Assembly (NCBI GenBank): GCA_007050995.1 | Contig: VJOU01000026.1 | Location: 1-38,023, forward strand | Direction: 5' to 3' | DNA from: Glycocaulis profundi | GTDB taxonomy: Bacteria; Pseudomonadota; Alphaproteobacteria; Caulobacterales; Maricaulaceae | Length of the DNA: 38,023 nucleotides | Shown here: in pieces, positions 6,997 through 16,495 of the stretch | Position numbering within the stretch: position 1 is the stretch's first letter | How the letters are laid out: every line of letters starts with the position of its first letter | Program-made: the position numbers and the translations under genes | Notes under the pieces: generated by a model | What the model was told of the DNA's origin: nothing | The model's database searches: none | Seen by the model: the letters and a program-made list of their open reading frames with translations, nothing else

Positions 6997-8766
6997 ATGG
7001 CCATCGGGGTCAGCGCAAACAAGCTGGAACTGCTGCAGATCGCGCGCGCGGTCGCCGCGGAGAAGATGATCGACGAGGCGATCGTTCTGGAAGCCATCGA
7101 AGAGGCGATCCAGAAGGCCGCCCGCTCGCGCTATGGCGCCGAGCTCGACATCCACTGCGCGATCCATCCCAAGACCGGCGAGATGCGCCTGACGCGCCGC
7201 ACCACGGTCGTGGAAGAGGTCGAGAACGACGCTCACGAGCTGTCGCTGGACGAGGCGAAGAAGATTCAGGCGGACGCCGAGATCGGCACCGTGTTCGAAG
7301 AAGAGCTGCCGCCCATCGAGTTCGGCCGCGTCGCCTCCCAGACCGCCAAGCAGGTCATCACCCAGAAGGTCCGCGAGGCCGAGCGCGCCCGCCAGTACGA
7401 AGAGTACAAGGACCGCGTGGGCGAGATCGTCAACGGCATCGTCAAGCGCGTGGAATACGGCAACATCATCATCGACCTGGGCAAGGCCGAGGCGATCATC
7501 CGCCGCAACGACTCCATCCCGCGCGAGAGCCTGCAGAACGGCGACCGCGTGCGCGCCTACATCTATGACGTCCGCACCGAGGTGCGCGGCCCGCAGATCT
7601 TCCTGTCGCGCGCCCACCCCGACTTCATGGCCGCCCTGTTCGCGCAGGAAGTGCCCGAGGTCTATGAGGGCATCATCGAGATTCCGCGCGTGGCCCGCGA
7701 TCCGGGCAGCCGCGCGAAGATCGCCGTGATCTCCAACGACAGCTCCATCGATCCGGTCGGCGCGTGCGTGGGCATGCGCGGCAGCCGCGTGCAGGCGGTG
7801 GTCAACGAGTTGGCGGGCGAGAAGATCGACATCATCCCGTTCAACCCCGATCCGGCGACCTTCATCGTCAACGCCCTGCAGCCCGCCGAAGTGGCCAAGG
7901 TCGTGCTCGACGAGGAGGACCAGCGCATCGAGGTGGTGGTGCCTGACGACCAGCTCTCGCTGGCCATCGGCCGCCGCGGCCAGAACGTGCGCCTGGCCAG
8001 CCAGCTCACCGGCTGGTCCATCGACATCCTGACCGAGGTCGAGGAATCCGAGCGCCGCCAGAAAGAGTTCTCCGAGCGCACCGCCACCTTCATGGAGGCG
8101 CTGGACGTGGACGAGGTCATCGCCCAGCTGCTGGCCACCGAAGGCTTCGCGGACGTGCAGGACATCGCCTATGTCGATCTGGACGAGATCGCCGTCATCG
8201 AGGGCTTCGACGACGACACCGCCACCGAGATCCAGACCCGCGCCCGCGAATTCCTGGACCGCCAGGCGTCCGAGCAGGACGCCAAGCGGAAAGAAGCCGG
8301 CGTCGAGGACGCGGTGCTGGAGATCGAGGGCGTGACCCTGCCGATGGCGGTCCGCTTCGGCGAGAACGAGATCCTGACCGTGGACGACGTCGCGGGCCTG
8401 ACCCCCGACGACCTGCGCGGCTGGTACGAGACCCGCGACGGCGAGCGCATCCGCGAGCCGGGCATCCTGGACGGGTTCGAGATCGTCCCGCAGGACGCCG
8501 AGATGCTGATCATGCGCGCCCGGGTGGCCGCGGGCTGGATCTCCGAAGAGGATCTGCCGCAGGTCGAGGAACCCGAAGCCGAGGCCGAGGAGTTCTCCGA
8601 AGAGGAGGCCGAGGCGGCCGTCGACGAGCTGGACCTCGCCGCGCTGGAAGCCGAAGCCGAGCGTCTGGGCGTGGACCTGTCCACCCTGCTCGAAGAAGGC
8701 CCGGACATGACCAACGAAGCGGGCGAGGAAGCCTTCGCCGGCGAGGAGGACGACAAGGAGAAGTGA
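6997..8766 (+). CDS. nusA: Transcription termination/antitermination factor NusA
   Basis: This 589-aa protein binds RNA polymerase and nascent RNA and modulates pausing, termination and antitermination. The N-terminal RNAP-binding domain opens [14 protein letters not shown]. The S1 domain spans about 138-203 ([11 protein letters not shown]). KH1 contains V-G-M-R-G-S-R-V near 258 and KH2 contains I-G-R-R-G-Q-N-V-R near 325. Helix-hairpin-helix repeats follow, and the last ~60 residues are very acidic, as in alphaproteobacterial NusA. The M-A-I-G-V-S-A-N-K start at 6997 is chosen because it begins the conserved domain and lies just after the rimP stop. The next gene starts 4 nt after its stop. 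Confidence 0.97.
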   Translation: MAIGVSANKLELLQIARAVAAEKMIDEAIVLEAIEEAIQKAARSRYGAELDIHCAIHPKTGEMRLTRRTTVVEEVENDAHELSLDEAKKIQADAEIGTVFEEELPPIEFGRVASQTAKQVITQKVREAERARQYEEYKDRVGEIVNGIVKRVEYGNIIIDLGKAEAIIRRNDSIPRESLQNGDRVRAYIYDVRTEVRGPQIFLSRAHPDFMAALFAQEVPEVYEGIIEIPRVARDPGSRAKIAVISNDSSIDPVGACVGMRGSRVQAVVNELAGEKIDIIPFNPDPATFIVNALQPAEVAKVVLDEEDQRIEVVVPDDQLSLAIGRRGQNVRLASQLTGWSIDILTEVEESERRQKEFSERTATFMEALDVDEVIAQLLATEGFADVQDIAYVDLDEIAVIEGFDDDTATEIQTRAREFLDRQASEQDAKRKEAGVEDAVLEIEGVTLPMAVRFGENEILTVDDVAGLTPDDLRGWYETRDGERIREPGILDGFEIVPQDAEMLIMRARVAAGWISEEDLPQVEEPEAEAEEFSEEEAEAAVDELDLAALEAEAERLGVDLSTLLEEGPDMTNEAGEEAFAGEEDDKEK

Positions 8767-8770
8767 GGCC

Positions 8771-9412
8771 ATGACGCGGGGCGCGCGCTCATCGAGGGTC
8801 AAGGCCCCGCGCGAGCGGCGCTGCGTGGCCACCGGCGAGGTTCTCCATGAGAGCCGCCTGCTGCGGGTGGCGCTGGCGCCGGACAACACGCTGGTCCCGG
8901 ACATCGCCGCCAAGCTCCCCGGACGGGGCGGCTGGGTGAGCGCGGACCGGGCGAGCGTGGAGCTGGCGGTGAAGAAGCGGCTGTTCAACCGGGCCTTCGA
9001 AGGCCCGGTGGACGCGCCCGCCGACCTCGCCGACCGGTTCGAGGCCCTGCTCGAACAGCGCGCCCTGTCATCGCTGGGGCTCGCCAGACGCGCGGGACGG
9101 CTCGCGATGGGGTATGATGCGGTCCGCATCGCGCTGAAAGCCGGAGTTCCGCCCGCCTGGCGGATCGAGGCCAGCGACGGGGCCGAGGACGGGCGGCGCA
9201 AGATCGACCAGCTCGCCCGGGCGATGGAGCTGGCCGTGCCGGTGGCGGGATGCTTCCCCGCCGAGGCGCTGGGAGCGGCGGTGGGCCGGACGGGCATGGT
9301 CCACATGGCCCTGGCGGCCGGACCCGAAGCGGACGGCTTCGCGGCCGCCCTGATGAAGCTTTCGGGCTTCCGCGCGATCGACCCGCGCGGGGCCGGAACG
9401 GAAACGGAATAA
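8771..9412 (+). CDS. RNA-binding protein, YlxR (DUF448) fused to L7Ae-like domain
   Basis: This 213-aa protein has two modules that are separate genes (ylxR and ylxQ) in Firmicutes but are commonly fused in alphaproteobacteria. Residues about 14-75 are YlxR/DUF448: R-R-C-V-A-T-G-E followed by P-G-R-G-G-W-V-S and K-K-R-L-F-N-R-A-F. Residues about 97-195 resemble the L7Ae/L30e fold: S-S-L-G-L-A-R-R-A-G-R-L-A-M-G-Y. Both are predicted to bind structured RNA. The invariant place between nusA and infB suggests a role in ribosome or transcription control, but the exact function is not known to me. Starting 4 nt after nusA implies translational coupling. Confidence 0.93.
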   Translation: MTRGARSSRVKAPRERRCVATGEVLHESRLLRVALAPDNTLVPDIAAKLPGRGGWVSADRASVELAVKKRLFNRAFEGPVDAPADLADRFEALLEQRALSSLGLARRAGRLAMGYDAVRIALKAGVPPAWRIEASDGAEDGRRKIDQLARAMELAVPVAGCFPAEALGAAVGRTGMVHMALAAGPEADGFAAALMKLSGFRAIDPRGAGTETE

Positions 9413-9442
9413 CCGCCTGCCCTTCGCAGGCGCACAGAACGG

Positions 9443-9470
9443 TTGAAACGGCGCGGAAGGCGGCTAGGTT
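9443..9470 (+). promoter_or_regulatory. Candidate internal promoter for infB
   Basis: TTGAAA (9443-9448) and TAGGTT (9465-9470) are 16 nt apart in the 175-nt gap before infB. The core AAGGCGGCTAGGTT is shared with the tRNA-Thr promoter. It predicts a start near 9477 and a GC-rich leader of about 110 nt. The rest of this gap contains a small CGCCTG/CAGGCG dyad (9414-9432) without a T-run. Confidence 0.5.
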
Positions 9471-9587
9471 AGCGGCCTTTCGGGGCCGGGGCGCCTGACG
9501 CGCCCGATGCCACGAACAGGACGGCGGCCCGCATGCGGCGGCGGGCCGGACCACCGTCGAACACGACAGCCGCGACGAAAGATGTTC

Positions 9588-12161
9588 ATGAGCGACGCCG
9601 ACGAACGCACACCCTCGGGCCGCAAGCCCCTCTCCCTGGGCGGCCGCTCAGGCGGCACCGTGCAGCAGAGCTTCGCGCGCGGCCGGTCCAAGGCCGTCGT
9701 GGTGGAGAAGAAGCGCAAGCGCGTGGCCCCCGGCAAGGAGGGCGCGCCCGCCGCGGCCCCCGGCAAGGGCGGCGCCCAGATGAGCGACGCGGACAAGGCC
9801 CGCGCCGCCCTGGCCGCGCGCGCCAAGCAGCTCGGCCTGTCCGAGGAAGAGCTGATCAAGCGTCAGCGCGCCATCCAGCGCGCCCGCGCCGAACAGGCCG
9901 AACGCGACGAGAAGAAGAAGGCCGAAGAGGCCGAGCGCACCCAGCGCGCCGAAGACGAAAAGCGCGCGCTGGAGACCCAGCGCGAGCGCGAGGAAGCCGA
10001 GCGCAAGGCCAAAGAGGCCGAAGCCCAGCGCGCCAAGGCCGAAGCCGAGGCCGACCGGCTGGCCGCTGAATCCGCCGCCGCCCAGCCCGCCGATCCCGAC
10101 ACCGCCAAGCCCCAGCGCAAGCAGGCGCCGGAGAAGGATCGCGATCCCAAGGCCCAGGACGCCGAAGAGGACAGCGCGGAAAGCGCCCTCGAGGGCATGG
10201 GCGGGCGCATCAAGACCAAGAAGCCGCCCGTGGCCAAGACCGCGCCCGCGCGCGGCGGCGACCGCCGCCGCCAGGGCAAGCTGACGATCCAGAACCTGTC
10301 CGAGGACGGGGATTCGGACCGCCAGCGCTCGCTCGCCTCCATGCGCCGCGCCCGCGAACGCGAGAAGCAGCGCCGCATGCAGGGCGGCGGCGACCGCGAG
10401 AAGGTCGCCCGCGACGTCGTGGTGCCCGAGGCCATCACCATCCAGGAGCTCGCCAACCGCATGGCCGAGCGCGCCGCGGACGTGGTGAAGTTCCTCATGC
10501 AGCAGGGCCAGATGCTGCGCGCCAACGACGTGCTGGAGGCCGACGACGCCGAGCTGATCGTGGAAGAATTCGGCCACAAGGTGCGCCGGGTCGCCGAATC
10601 CGACGTGGAGGAAGGCCTGATCTCGCCCGAAGACGCGGACGAGACCAAGCAGCCGCGTCCGCCGGTCGTGACCATCATGGGCCACGTGGACCACGGCAAG
10701 ACCTCGCTGCTGGACGCCATGCGCTCCACCGACGTCGCCGCGGGCGAGGCCGGGGGCATCACCCAGCACATCGGCGCCTATCAGGTTCAGCTCAAGGGCG
10801 GCGAGAAGATCACCTTCCTGGACACGCCCGGCCACGCGGCCTTCTCCGCGATGCGCTCGCGCGGCGCCCAGGCGACCGACATCGTCATCCTCGTGGTGGC
10901 GGCGGACGACTCCGTCATGCCCCAGACCATCGAGGCGATCAGCCACGCCAAGGCGGCCGGAGTGCCGATCATCGTGGCGGTCAACAAGGTCGACAAGCCG
11001 GACTCCAATCCCGACAAGGTGCTGCAGGACCTGCTGCAGCATGAGATCGTCGTGGAGGCCATGGGCGGCGACGTGCAGGCGGTGAAGGTCTCGGCCAAGG
11101 CCCGGACCGGCCTGGAGGAGCTGACCGAAGCGATCAACCTGCAGGCGGAGATCCTGGAGCTGAAGGCGAACCCCGAGCGGTCCGCCGAAGGCATCGTGAT
11201 CGAAAGCCAGGTCGACAAGGGCCGCGGCCCCGTCGCCACCGTGCTGGTCAAGCGCGGCACGCTCAAGCGCGGCGACATCGTCGTGGCCGGCGCCCAGTGG
11301 GGCCGGGTGCGCGCGCTGGTCAACGAGCGCGGCCAGCAGATGACCGACGCCGGACCGTCCCTGCCCGCGGAAATCCTCGGCCTGGACGGCGCGCCCGACC
11401 CGGGCGAGATTTTCTCGGTGGTCGAGAACGAGGCCCGCGCCCGCGAGATCGTGAGCTACCGCCAGCGGCAGAAGCGCAACAAGAGCGCGGCGCCGAGCGG
11501 CGGAGCCTCGCTCGAGCAGATGATGGCCAAGTTCCAGCAGAACGAGATCCAGGAGCTGCCCGTCCTCATCAAGGCGGACGTGCAGGGCTCGGCCGAAGCG
11601 ATCACCGGCGCGCTGGAGAAGATCGGCAACGAGGAGGTCCGCGCGCGGATCATCCATGCGGCCGCGGGCGGCGTGTCGGAATCCGACGTGCTGCTGGCGA
11701 AATCCGCCGGGGCCCCGATCTTCGCGTTCAACGTCCGCGCCAACAAGCAGGCGCGCGACCTGGCCGAGGCCGAGGGCGTCGAGATCCGCTACTACTCGAT
11801 CATCTACAACGTGCTCGACGACGTGAAGAACACGCTCGAAGGCCTGCTCTCGCCCGAAAAGCGCGAGACCTTCATCGGCTATGCCGAGGTGCTGGAGGTG
11901 TTCAACATCTCCAAGCTGGGCAAGGTGGCGGGCTGCCGCGTGACCGAGGGCGTGGTGCGCCGCGGCTGCGGCGTGCGCCTGCTGCGCAACGACACGGTCA
12001 TCCACGAGGGCGAGCTGTCCACGCTCAAGCGCTTCAAGGACGAAGTCAGCGAAGTGCGCGCCGGCACCGAGTGCGGCATGGGCTTCGTGGGCTATCACGA
12101 CCTGCAGAAGGGCGACCAGATCGAGTGCTTCGAGGTCGAGGAGATCCAGCGCACGCTGTGA
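9588..12161 (+). CDS. infB: Translation initiation factor IF-2
   Basis: This 857-aa GTPase places initiator tRNA on the 30S subunit and promotes subunit joining. An N-terminal low-complexity region of about 250 residues is rich in Ala, Glu, Lys and Arg (E-R-K-A-K-E-A-E repeats, probably coiled coil). The IF2_N motif [11 protein letters not shown] follows, then the G domain with G365-H-V-D-H-G-K-T372 (G1), D-T-P-G-H (G3) and N-K-V-D (G4), and finally the C-terminal fMet-tRNA-binding domains. The start is set at [15 protein letters not shown], the conserved alphaproteobacterial N-terminus; ATG 9582 two codons upstream is possible. rbfA and truB, frequent partners after infB, are absent. A strong terminator follows instead. 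Confidence 0.97.
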   Translation: MSDADERTPSGRKPLSLGGRSGGTVQQSFARGRSKAVVVEKKRKRVAPGKEGAPAAAPGKGGAQMSDADKARAALAARAKQLGLSEEELIKRQRAIQRARAEQAERDEKKKAEEAERTQRAEDEKRALETQREREEAERKAKEAEAQRAKAEAEADRLAAESAAAQPADPDTAKPQRKQAPEKDRDPKAQDAEEDSAESALEGMGGRIKTKKPPVAKTAPARGGDRRRQGKLTIQNLSEDGDSDRQRSLASMRRAREREKQRRMQGGGDREKVARDVVVPEAITIQELANRMAERAADVVKFLMQQGQMLRANDVLEADDAELIVEEFGHKVRRVAESDVEEGLISPEDADETKQPRPPVVTIMGHVDHGKTSLLDAMRSTDVAAGEAGGITQHIGAYQVQLKGGEKITFLDTPGHAAFSAMRSRGAQATDIVILVVAADDSVMPQTIEAISHAKAAGVPIIVAVNKVDKPDSNPDKVLQDLLQHEIVVEAMGGDVQAVKVSAKARTGLEELTEAINLQAEILELKANPERSAEGIVIESQVDKGRGPVATVLVKRGTLKRGDIVVAGAQWGRVRALVNERGQQMTDAGPSLPAEILGLDGAPDPGEIFSVVENEARAREIVSYRQRQKRNKSAAPSGGASLEQMMAKFQQNEIQELPVLIKADVQGSAEAITGALEKIGNEEVRARIIHAAAGGVSESDVLLAKSAGAPIFAFNVRANKQARDLAEAEGVEIRYYSIIYNVLDDVKNTLEGLLSPEKRETFIGYAEVLEVFNISKLGKVAGCRVTEGVVRRGCGVRLLRNDTVIHEGELSTLKRFKDEVSEVRAGTECGMGFVGYHDLQKGDQIECFEVEEIQRTL

Positions 12162-12182
12162 TCGGCCGCTCCAGACGACAAG

Positions 12183-12213
12183 AAAAAGGCGCTCCCATCG
12201 GGAGCGCCTTTTT
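12183..12213. terminator. Bidirectional Rho-independent terminator
   Basis: A perfect 14-bp stem (12183-12196 with 12200-12213) closes on an ATC loop. A5 leads in and T5 leads out, so it works for both strands. It lies between the convergent ends of infB and the acetyl-CoA hydrolase gene. Confidence 0.95.
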
Positions 12214-12216
12214 CAT

Positions 12217-14139
12217 TCAGCCCATCAATCCCGCGATCAGCCGGGACAGCGCCTTCTCCTTCAGGGAGGTTGGCGCGTCCAGCCCCATCCGCTCCAGCGC
12301 CTCTCGGTGACGGTCCTGCGGGCTGGCCATGAGAGCGGAGAGAAGTTTGGGGGCGTTGGACACCGGCTTGCCCGCGAGCGCCTGAAGGCGTTTTAGCGTG
12401 CCCGCCAGCGCGATCTCGGTGTCGGTCAGTTCGGTGCCGAAGGGGAAGCGGGCGAGCTCGCCGTCCTTTTTCGCCGCCGCCATCGCTTCATTCAGACGCT
12501 CGGGCGTGTTGCGGCGGAAGGCGTCCGGGATCACGTAGCCGCCCGAGATCTTGCCCGCCTTCTTCGCCTGATCGAGCAGGTCGTCCTGAAAGCGGCTGTC
12601 GGCGATGGCGAGCATGGCCGCGACGCATTCCGCATCCGACCGCCCGCGCAGATCCGCCGCGCCGTACTCGGTGACGACCACGTCGCGCAGATGGCGCGGA
12701 ATGGTGACGTGGCCATAGCTGAACACGATGTTCGAGCGCGGCCCGTCCGCGCCCTCGCGCACCGCCCGGACCGCGAGGATGGAGCGCGCGCCCTCCAGGG
12801 CATGGCCCTGGGCGACGAAATTGTACTGCCCGCCCACCCCGGAAATCACCCGCCCGTCCTCGAGCTGGTCGGAGACGACCGCGCCCAGAAGCGTGGCGAT
12901 CATGCCGGTGTTGATGAAGCGGGCATCGCGGCGCTGGGCGCGCTTGAGCGCCTCGTCGCCATGAAGCTGGTTCATCCAGCTGATCGCCATCATGGGCAGA
13001 TCGGCGCGCTCCTCCGGCGTCAGGGCGGCGAGGCGTTCGTAGAACTGGGGCGGGCCGAGGAAGAAGCCGCCCTCCATGACGTGTCCGCGCATGTCCTCGG
13101 GGGGCGCCTGCCCGGCATCGACCGCGGTCTGGACGTCCAGATCGGGATAGACCCGGCGTTTGAGCACGCCCGCCCGGTAAAGCTGGAGGAAGCCCTCCAC
13201 GAACATCTCCGAGCAGCCGAACAGGCCCTCCTCGAACGGTCCGGTCTCGGGCTCGGCCCGGCGCTCGCCGACCGTGAGGCCGTCGAGGGTCCGCGCGAAC
13301 AGCTCGGGCCTGGCGTGGCGCAGCATCAGGGCCGCGGCGACCGCGTCGCCAAGCGCGCCAATGCCGATCTGCAACGTGCCGCCGTCCTTCACCAGCCCCG
13401 CGATGTGCAGCCCCGTCGCCCAGTCGCCCGGCGAGACGGGACGGCGCGGAATGCCGAACAGGGTGGTGTTCAGCGCTTCATGCTCGATGAGATGATCGAA
13501 GGCCTCCGCCTCCACTTCCGCCGGGCCGGTCATGTAGGGCAGGCGGTCATGGACCTGTCCCACGACATGGATGCGGGTGCGCTCGCCCCGACGGCCCGCC
13601 GCGACCGCGTCCATCAGGTCCAGCGTGATGTCGGGATTGCACGACAGGCTGACCCGGTCGCGCTCATCCCCGTCCACGGCGACCATCTGGGCGATGACGT
13701 TGATGTTCCGGTCGAGAATGTCGCGCGGAGCCAGCGTGTAGTTGGACGACACGTAATCGGCCTGGGCGCTGGCGACGTCCTTCAGGGCGCCGGGCTGGAG
13801 GAAGAATTCGTGGACCTCGACATTGGGCGGCAGCGCGCCTTTGCGCCGGGCCGTGGCGTAATCGAGCGCCTCATAGCCTCCGTAGAGACGTTCATAGATC
13901 GGCCCGACCAGCCGCGCCTCGATGTCGCTGGATGGTTCGGGGACATCCAGCGTCAGGGCGGTGAAGATGGTCAGGCGGATCGAGGGGTCCTCGACCGCGC
14001 GGCGGTAGAGCGCGTTGGCGAACTGCGCAGGCTTGCCCAGCCCCAGCGGCAGGCCCAGAACGATGGTCTTGCCGACGGCCTCGATGATCGCGTCGGCGGC
14101 GGCTTCGGCGCTGTCATGCCTGAAAGGTCTGTCGGTCAT
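12217..14139 (-). CDS. Acetyl-CoA hydrolase/transferase family protein
   Basis: This 640-aa protein belongs to the CoA-transferase superfamily. The C-terminal half carries V-S-G-V-G-G-Q-Y-N-F-V-A-Q-G and V-V-T-E-Y-G-A-A-D-L-R-G, signatures of the AcetylCoA_hydro C domain. The N-terminal half has the V-L-G-L-P-L-G-L-G-K-P type motif. Members hydrolyse acyl-CoA or pass CoA to a carboxylate. The protein is longer than the ~500-aa acetate:succinate CoA-transferases and ends in a helical extension of about 100 residues. The gene starts 2 nt after the fadE stop, so it is probably co-transcribed with it. Its substrate is then plausibly a fatty-acid breakdown product such as acetyl-CoA, but this is inferred from position. 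Confidence 0.88.
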   Translation of the reverse strand: MTDRPFRHDSAEAAADAIIEAVGKTIVLGLPLGLGKPAQFANALYRRAVEDPSIRLTIFTALTLDVPEPSSDIEARLVGPIYERLYGGYEALDYATARRKGALPPNVEVHEFFLQPGALKDVASAQADYVSSNYTLAPRDILDRNINVIAQMVAVDGDERDRVSLSCNPDITLDLMDAVAAGRRGERTRIHVVGQVHDRLPYMTGPAEVEAEAFDHLIEHEALNTTLFGIPRRPVSPGDWATGLHIAGLVKDGGTLQIGIGALGDAVAAALMLRHARPELFARTLDGLTVGERRAEPETGPFEEGLFGCSEMFVEGFLQLYRAGVLKRRVYPDLDVQTAVDAGQAPPEDMRGHVMEGGFFLGPPQFYERLAALTPEERADLPMMAISWMNQLHGDEALKRAQRRDARFINTGMIATLLGAVVSDQLEDGRVISGVGGQYNFVAQGHALEGARSILAVRAVREGADGPRSNIVFSYGHVTIPRHLRDVVVTEYGAADLRGRSDAECVAAMLAIADSRFQDDLLDQAKKAGKISGGYVIPDAFRRNTPERLNEAMAAAKKDGELARFPFGTELTDTEIALAGTLKRLQALAGKPVSNAPKLLSALMASPQDRHREALERMGLDAPTSLKEKALSRLIAGLMG

Positions 14140-14141
14140 CG

Positions 14142-16382
14142 CTATCCGGTCTTGCGGACGGGAGGCACGCGGGTCTCCGCGCCGTGCTGGCGGGGCGACA
14201 GTTCGGCGGGATCGAAGTCGTCGACCGCCAGAACCTCGCGGATCAGGGCGTTGGTGTGCTCCAGCCGCTCGCCCTCCTCGCCGGTGAGCGCGCCGGCCTT
14301 CACCGCCGCGTCGATGTCGTCATGGTCCGCCTCGCGCATCTTTTTGGCCAGATCGGCGGTGGCGGTGATCGCGGCGAAGGCGCGGTTCAGGCGGCTGATC
14401 TCGTCGTCGCCATTGCCGTGATAGATGCCGCAGCACAGCCGGTCGCGGGCGTCCGAGGGCTCCAGCAGGATGTCCGCGCAGGCCCGGGCGATCTCGTCAC
14501 GGGCCGGGTGGCGCTGGCGCCCGAAGGGAAAGATGGCGAACCGCATGAGGCCTGACAGGAGCTTGCCGGGATAATTGCGCAGCACTTCGTGGAAGGCGGT
14601 CTCGATCCGGCTGAAGGCGTTGTCCAGGCAGTAGCGCGCCAGCGGCAGGTCGGCGGCCTGATGACCCTCGTGGTGGAAGCGCGCGATCACCGCGCTGGCG
14701 ATGTAGAGCTCGCTGAGCACGTCGCCCAGCCGGGCGGAGATCATCTCCTTGCGTTTGAGCGCGCCGCCCAGATGAACCAGCGTGACCTCGCTGACCAGCG
14801 CCAGCGCCGCCGAATAGCGCATCACCCGGCGCGCCTCGGGCCGCAGAGCGCCCACGTCGGGCACGCGGGCGAACTTTCCGAAGGTCAGCGCCCGGCCGAA
14901 GGCCCGCCACTTGGTCGCGATCTGATAGCCCACATGGCCCGAGATCGCCTTGTCGAAGGCCTCGATGTCGTCGGCCTGCGCGCTCTCCATGTCCTTGAGA
15001 AGCCACGGATGGCAGCGGATGGCGCCCTGGCCGAAGATGATCAGGTTGCGCGTCAGGATGTTCGCGCCCTCCACCGTGATGCCGATGGGGATGTTGCGGT
15101 AGCCCTCGCCCAGATAGTTCTTCGGCCCGTCGCAGATGCCCTTGCCGCCATGCACGTCCATGGCGTCGTTGATGGCCTGACGCATGCGCTCGGTGGCGTG
15201 GTATTTCATGATCGCCGACGTCACCGCGGGCTTTTCGCCCCGGTCGATCGCCTGGGCGGTGATCCGGCGGCCGGCTTCCAGCTCATAGGCGATGCCCGCG
15301 ATCCGGGCAGTGGCCTCCTGCACGCCCTCGAACTTGCCGACGGGCACGCCGAACTGCTCGCGGATGCGCGAGTAGGCGCCCGTCGTGTGGGCGGCGGCCT
15401 TGGACGCGCCCGTGGCCTGGGCGGGCAGCGAGATGCCCCGGCCCGCGGCCAGCGCGCCCATCAGCATGGCCCAGCCCTGTCCGGCCTTCTCCGGCCCGCC
15501 GATGATCCAGCCTGCCGGCACCTTCACGTCCTTGCCCTCGATGGGGCCGTTGGGGAAGGCCTGCAGGGCGGGATAATGCCGCCGTCCGGTGGTCACGCCG
15601 GGCGTGTCCGCGGGGATCAGCGCCACGGTGATGCCCGGCGCCTCGCCATGGCCGAGCAGGTTGTCGGGGTCTTCAAGCTTGAACGCCACGCCCAGCACGG
15701 TCGCGATGGGCCCCAGCGTGATGTAGCGCTTGGCGAAGTTCAGCCGGATGACCGGCTCGCCGTCCTCGCCCTTTTCCACCACGCCGACATCTTCCATCGA
15801 GGCGGCGTCCGAGCCTGCGGTCAGGCTGGTCAGGCCGAAACAGGGAATGTGCTCGCCGCTGGCGAGCTTGGGCAGGTATTCCGCCTTCTGCGCGTCGGTG
15901 CCGTACAGCAGCAGAAGCTCGCCCGGCCCCAGCGAGTTCGGGACCATGATGGTCACGCCCACCGCCACCGACCGGGCGGACACCTTCGAGACCACCTCCG
16001 AGTGGGCGGCGGCGGAGAAGCCCAGCCCGCCATGCTCGGTGGGGATGATCATCCCCAGAAAGCCCTTGGAGGTGATGAAGTTCATGATGTGGGGCGGCAC
16101 CTCGTGGTGCTCGTGATTGATCGACCAGTCGTCGATCATGCCGCACAGCTCCTCGACCGGGCCGTCCAGGAAGGCCTGCTCCGCCTCGCTGAGGCTGTAG
16201 GGGCCCAGATCGAGCAGTTTCGACCAGTCCGGGTTGCCCGCGAACAGCTCGGCGTCCCACCACACGCTGCCCGCGTCCAGCGCGGCGCGCTCGGTCTCGG
16301 AGATGGGCGGGAGGACCTTCTTCACGAACCCCATGAGGGGTTTCGAGAAGACGGCGCGTCTCAGGCTGACGAGCGGGTTCAT
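14142..16382 (-). CDS. fadE: FadE-type acyl-CoA dehydrogenase
   Basis: This 746-aa flavoprotein matches the long FadE/YafH group, not the ~380-aa acyl-CoA dehydrogenases. It oxidises acyl-CoA to trans-2-enoyl-CoA, the first step of beta-oxidation. Visible blocks are I-I-P-T-E-H-G-G-L-G-F-S, C-F-G-L-T-S-L-T-A-G-S-D-A, D-V-H-G-G-K-G-I-C-D-G-P and N-I-L-T-R-N-L-I-I-F-G-Q-G. A C-terminal DUF1974-like region of about 270 residues follows. The frame is open far upstream, but M-N-P-L-V-S-L-R-R at 16382 has an AAGGGG site 8 nt before it. It heads a two-gene unit with the acetyl-CoA hydrolase. A very stable hairpin and a TTGAA-N5-TTCAA dyad precede it. Confidence 0.93.
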   Translation of the reverse strand: MNPLVSLRRAVFSKPLMGFVKKVLPPISETERAALDAGSVWWDAELFAGNPDWSKLLDLGPYSLSEAEQAFLDGPVEELCGMIDDWSINHEHHEVPPHIMNFITSKGFLGMIIPTEHGGLGFSAAAHSEVVSKVSARSVAVGVTIMVPNSLGPGELLLLYGTDAQKAEYLPKLASGEHIPCFGLTSLTAGSDAASMEDVGVVEKGEDGEPVIRLNFAKRYITLGPIATVLGVAFKLEDPDNLLGHGEAPGITVALIPADTPGVTTGRRHYPALQAFPNGPIEGKDVKVPAGWIIGGPEKAGQGWAMLMGALAAGRGISLPAQATGASKAAAHTTGAYSRIREQFGVPVGKFEGVQEATARIAGIAYELEAGRRITAQAIDRGEKPAVTSAIMKYHATERMRQAINDAMDVHGGKGICDGPKNYLGEGYRNIPIGITVEGANILTRNLIIFGQGAIRCHPWLLKDMESAQADDIEAFDKAISGHVGYQIATKWRAFGRALTFGKFARVPDVGALRPEARRVMRYSAALALVSEVTLVHLGGALKRKEMISARLGDVLSELYIASAVIARFHHEGHQAADLPLARYCLDNAFSRIETAFHEVLRNYPGKLLSGLMRFAIFPFGRQRHPARDEIARACADILLEPSDARDRLCCGIYHGNGDDEISRLNRAFAAITATADLAKKMREADHDDIDAAVKAGALTGEEGERLEHTNALIREVLAVDDFDPAELSPRQHGAETRVPPVRKTG

Positions 16383-16407
16383 GGATGCGCCCCTTGAAGC
16401 GGACCCG

Positions 16408-16454
16408 CCCGGCGCGCGAGGCGCGCCGGGACGGGGTCGTTGAACGTGCTTCAA
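16408..16454 (-). promoter_or_regulatory. fadE leader: perfect GC hairpin plus TTGAA-N5-TTCAA dyad
   Basis: Bases 16408-16417 and 16421-16430 form a perfect 10-bp all-G/C stem with a 3-nt GAG loop, 26-48 nt before the fadE ATG. Just upstream, TTGAA (16440-16444) and TTCAA (16450-16454) form a dyad that could bind a fatty-acid-responsive regulator. No T-run follows the hairpin on either strand. A matched -10/-35 pair was not found. Confidence 0.4.
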
Positions 16455-16495
16455 AGGTAACGCGTCAGGCCGCCATTCGCTGCGGCCTTTTCGCG

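Noticed and set aside
9648-12098. Very long open frame antisense to infB (and a similar one antisense to nusA).
   Set aside because: Long antisense frames are expected in GC-rich coding DNA. The predicted protein is His/Ala/Gly/Leu-rich without domains, and the plus-strand gene is certain.
16467-16491. GGCCGC/GCGGCC hairpin followed by TTTT as a terminator.
   Set aside because: The T-run is on the plus strand, where no gene ends. For the minus-strand putP transcript the hairpin is followed by TGACGCG.
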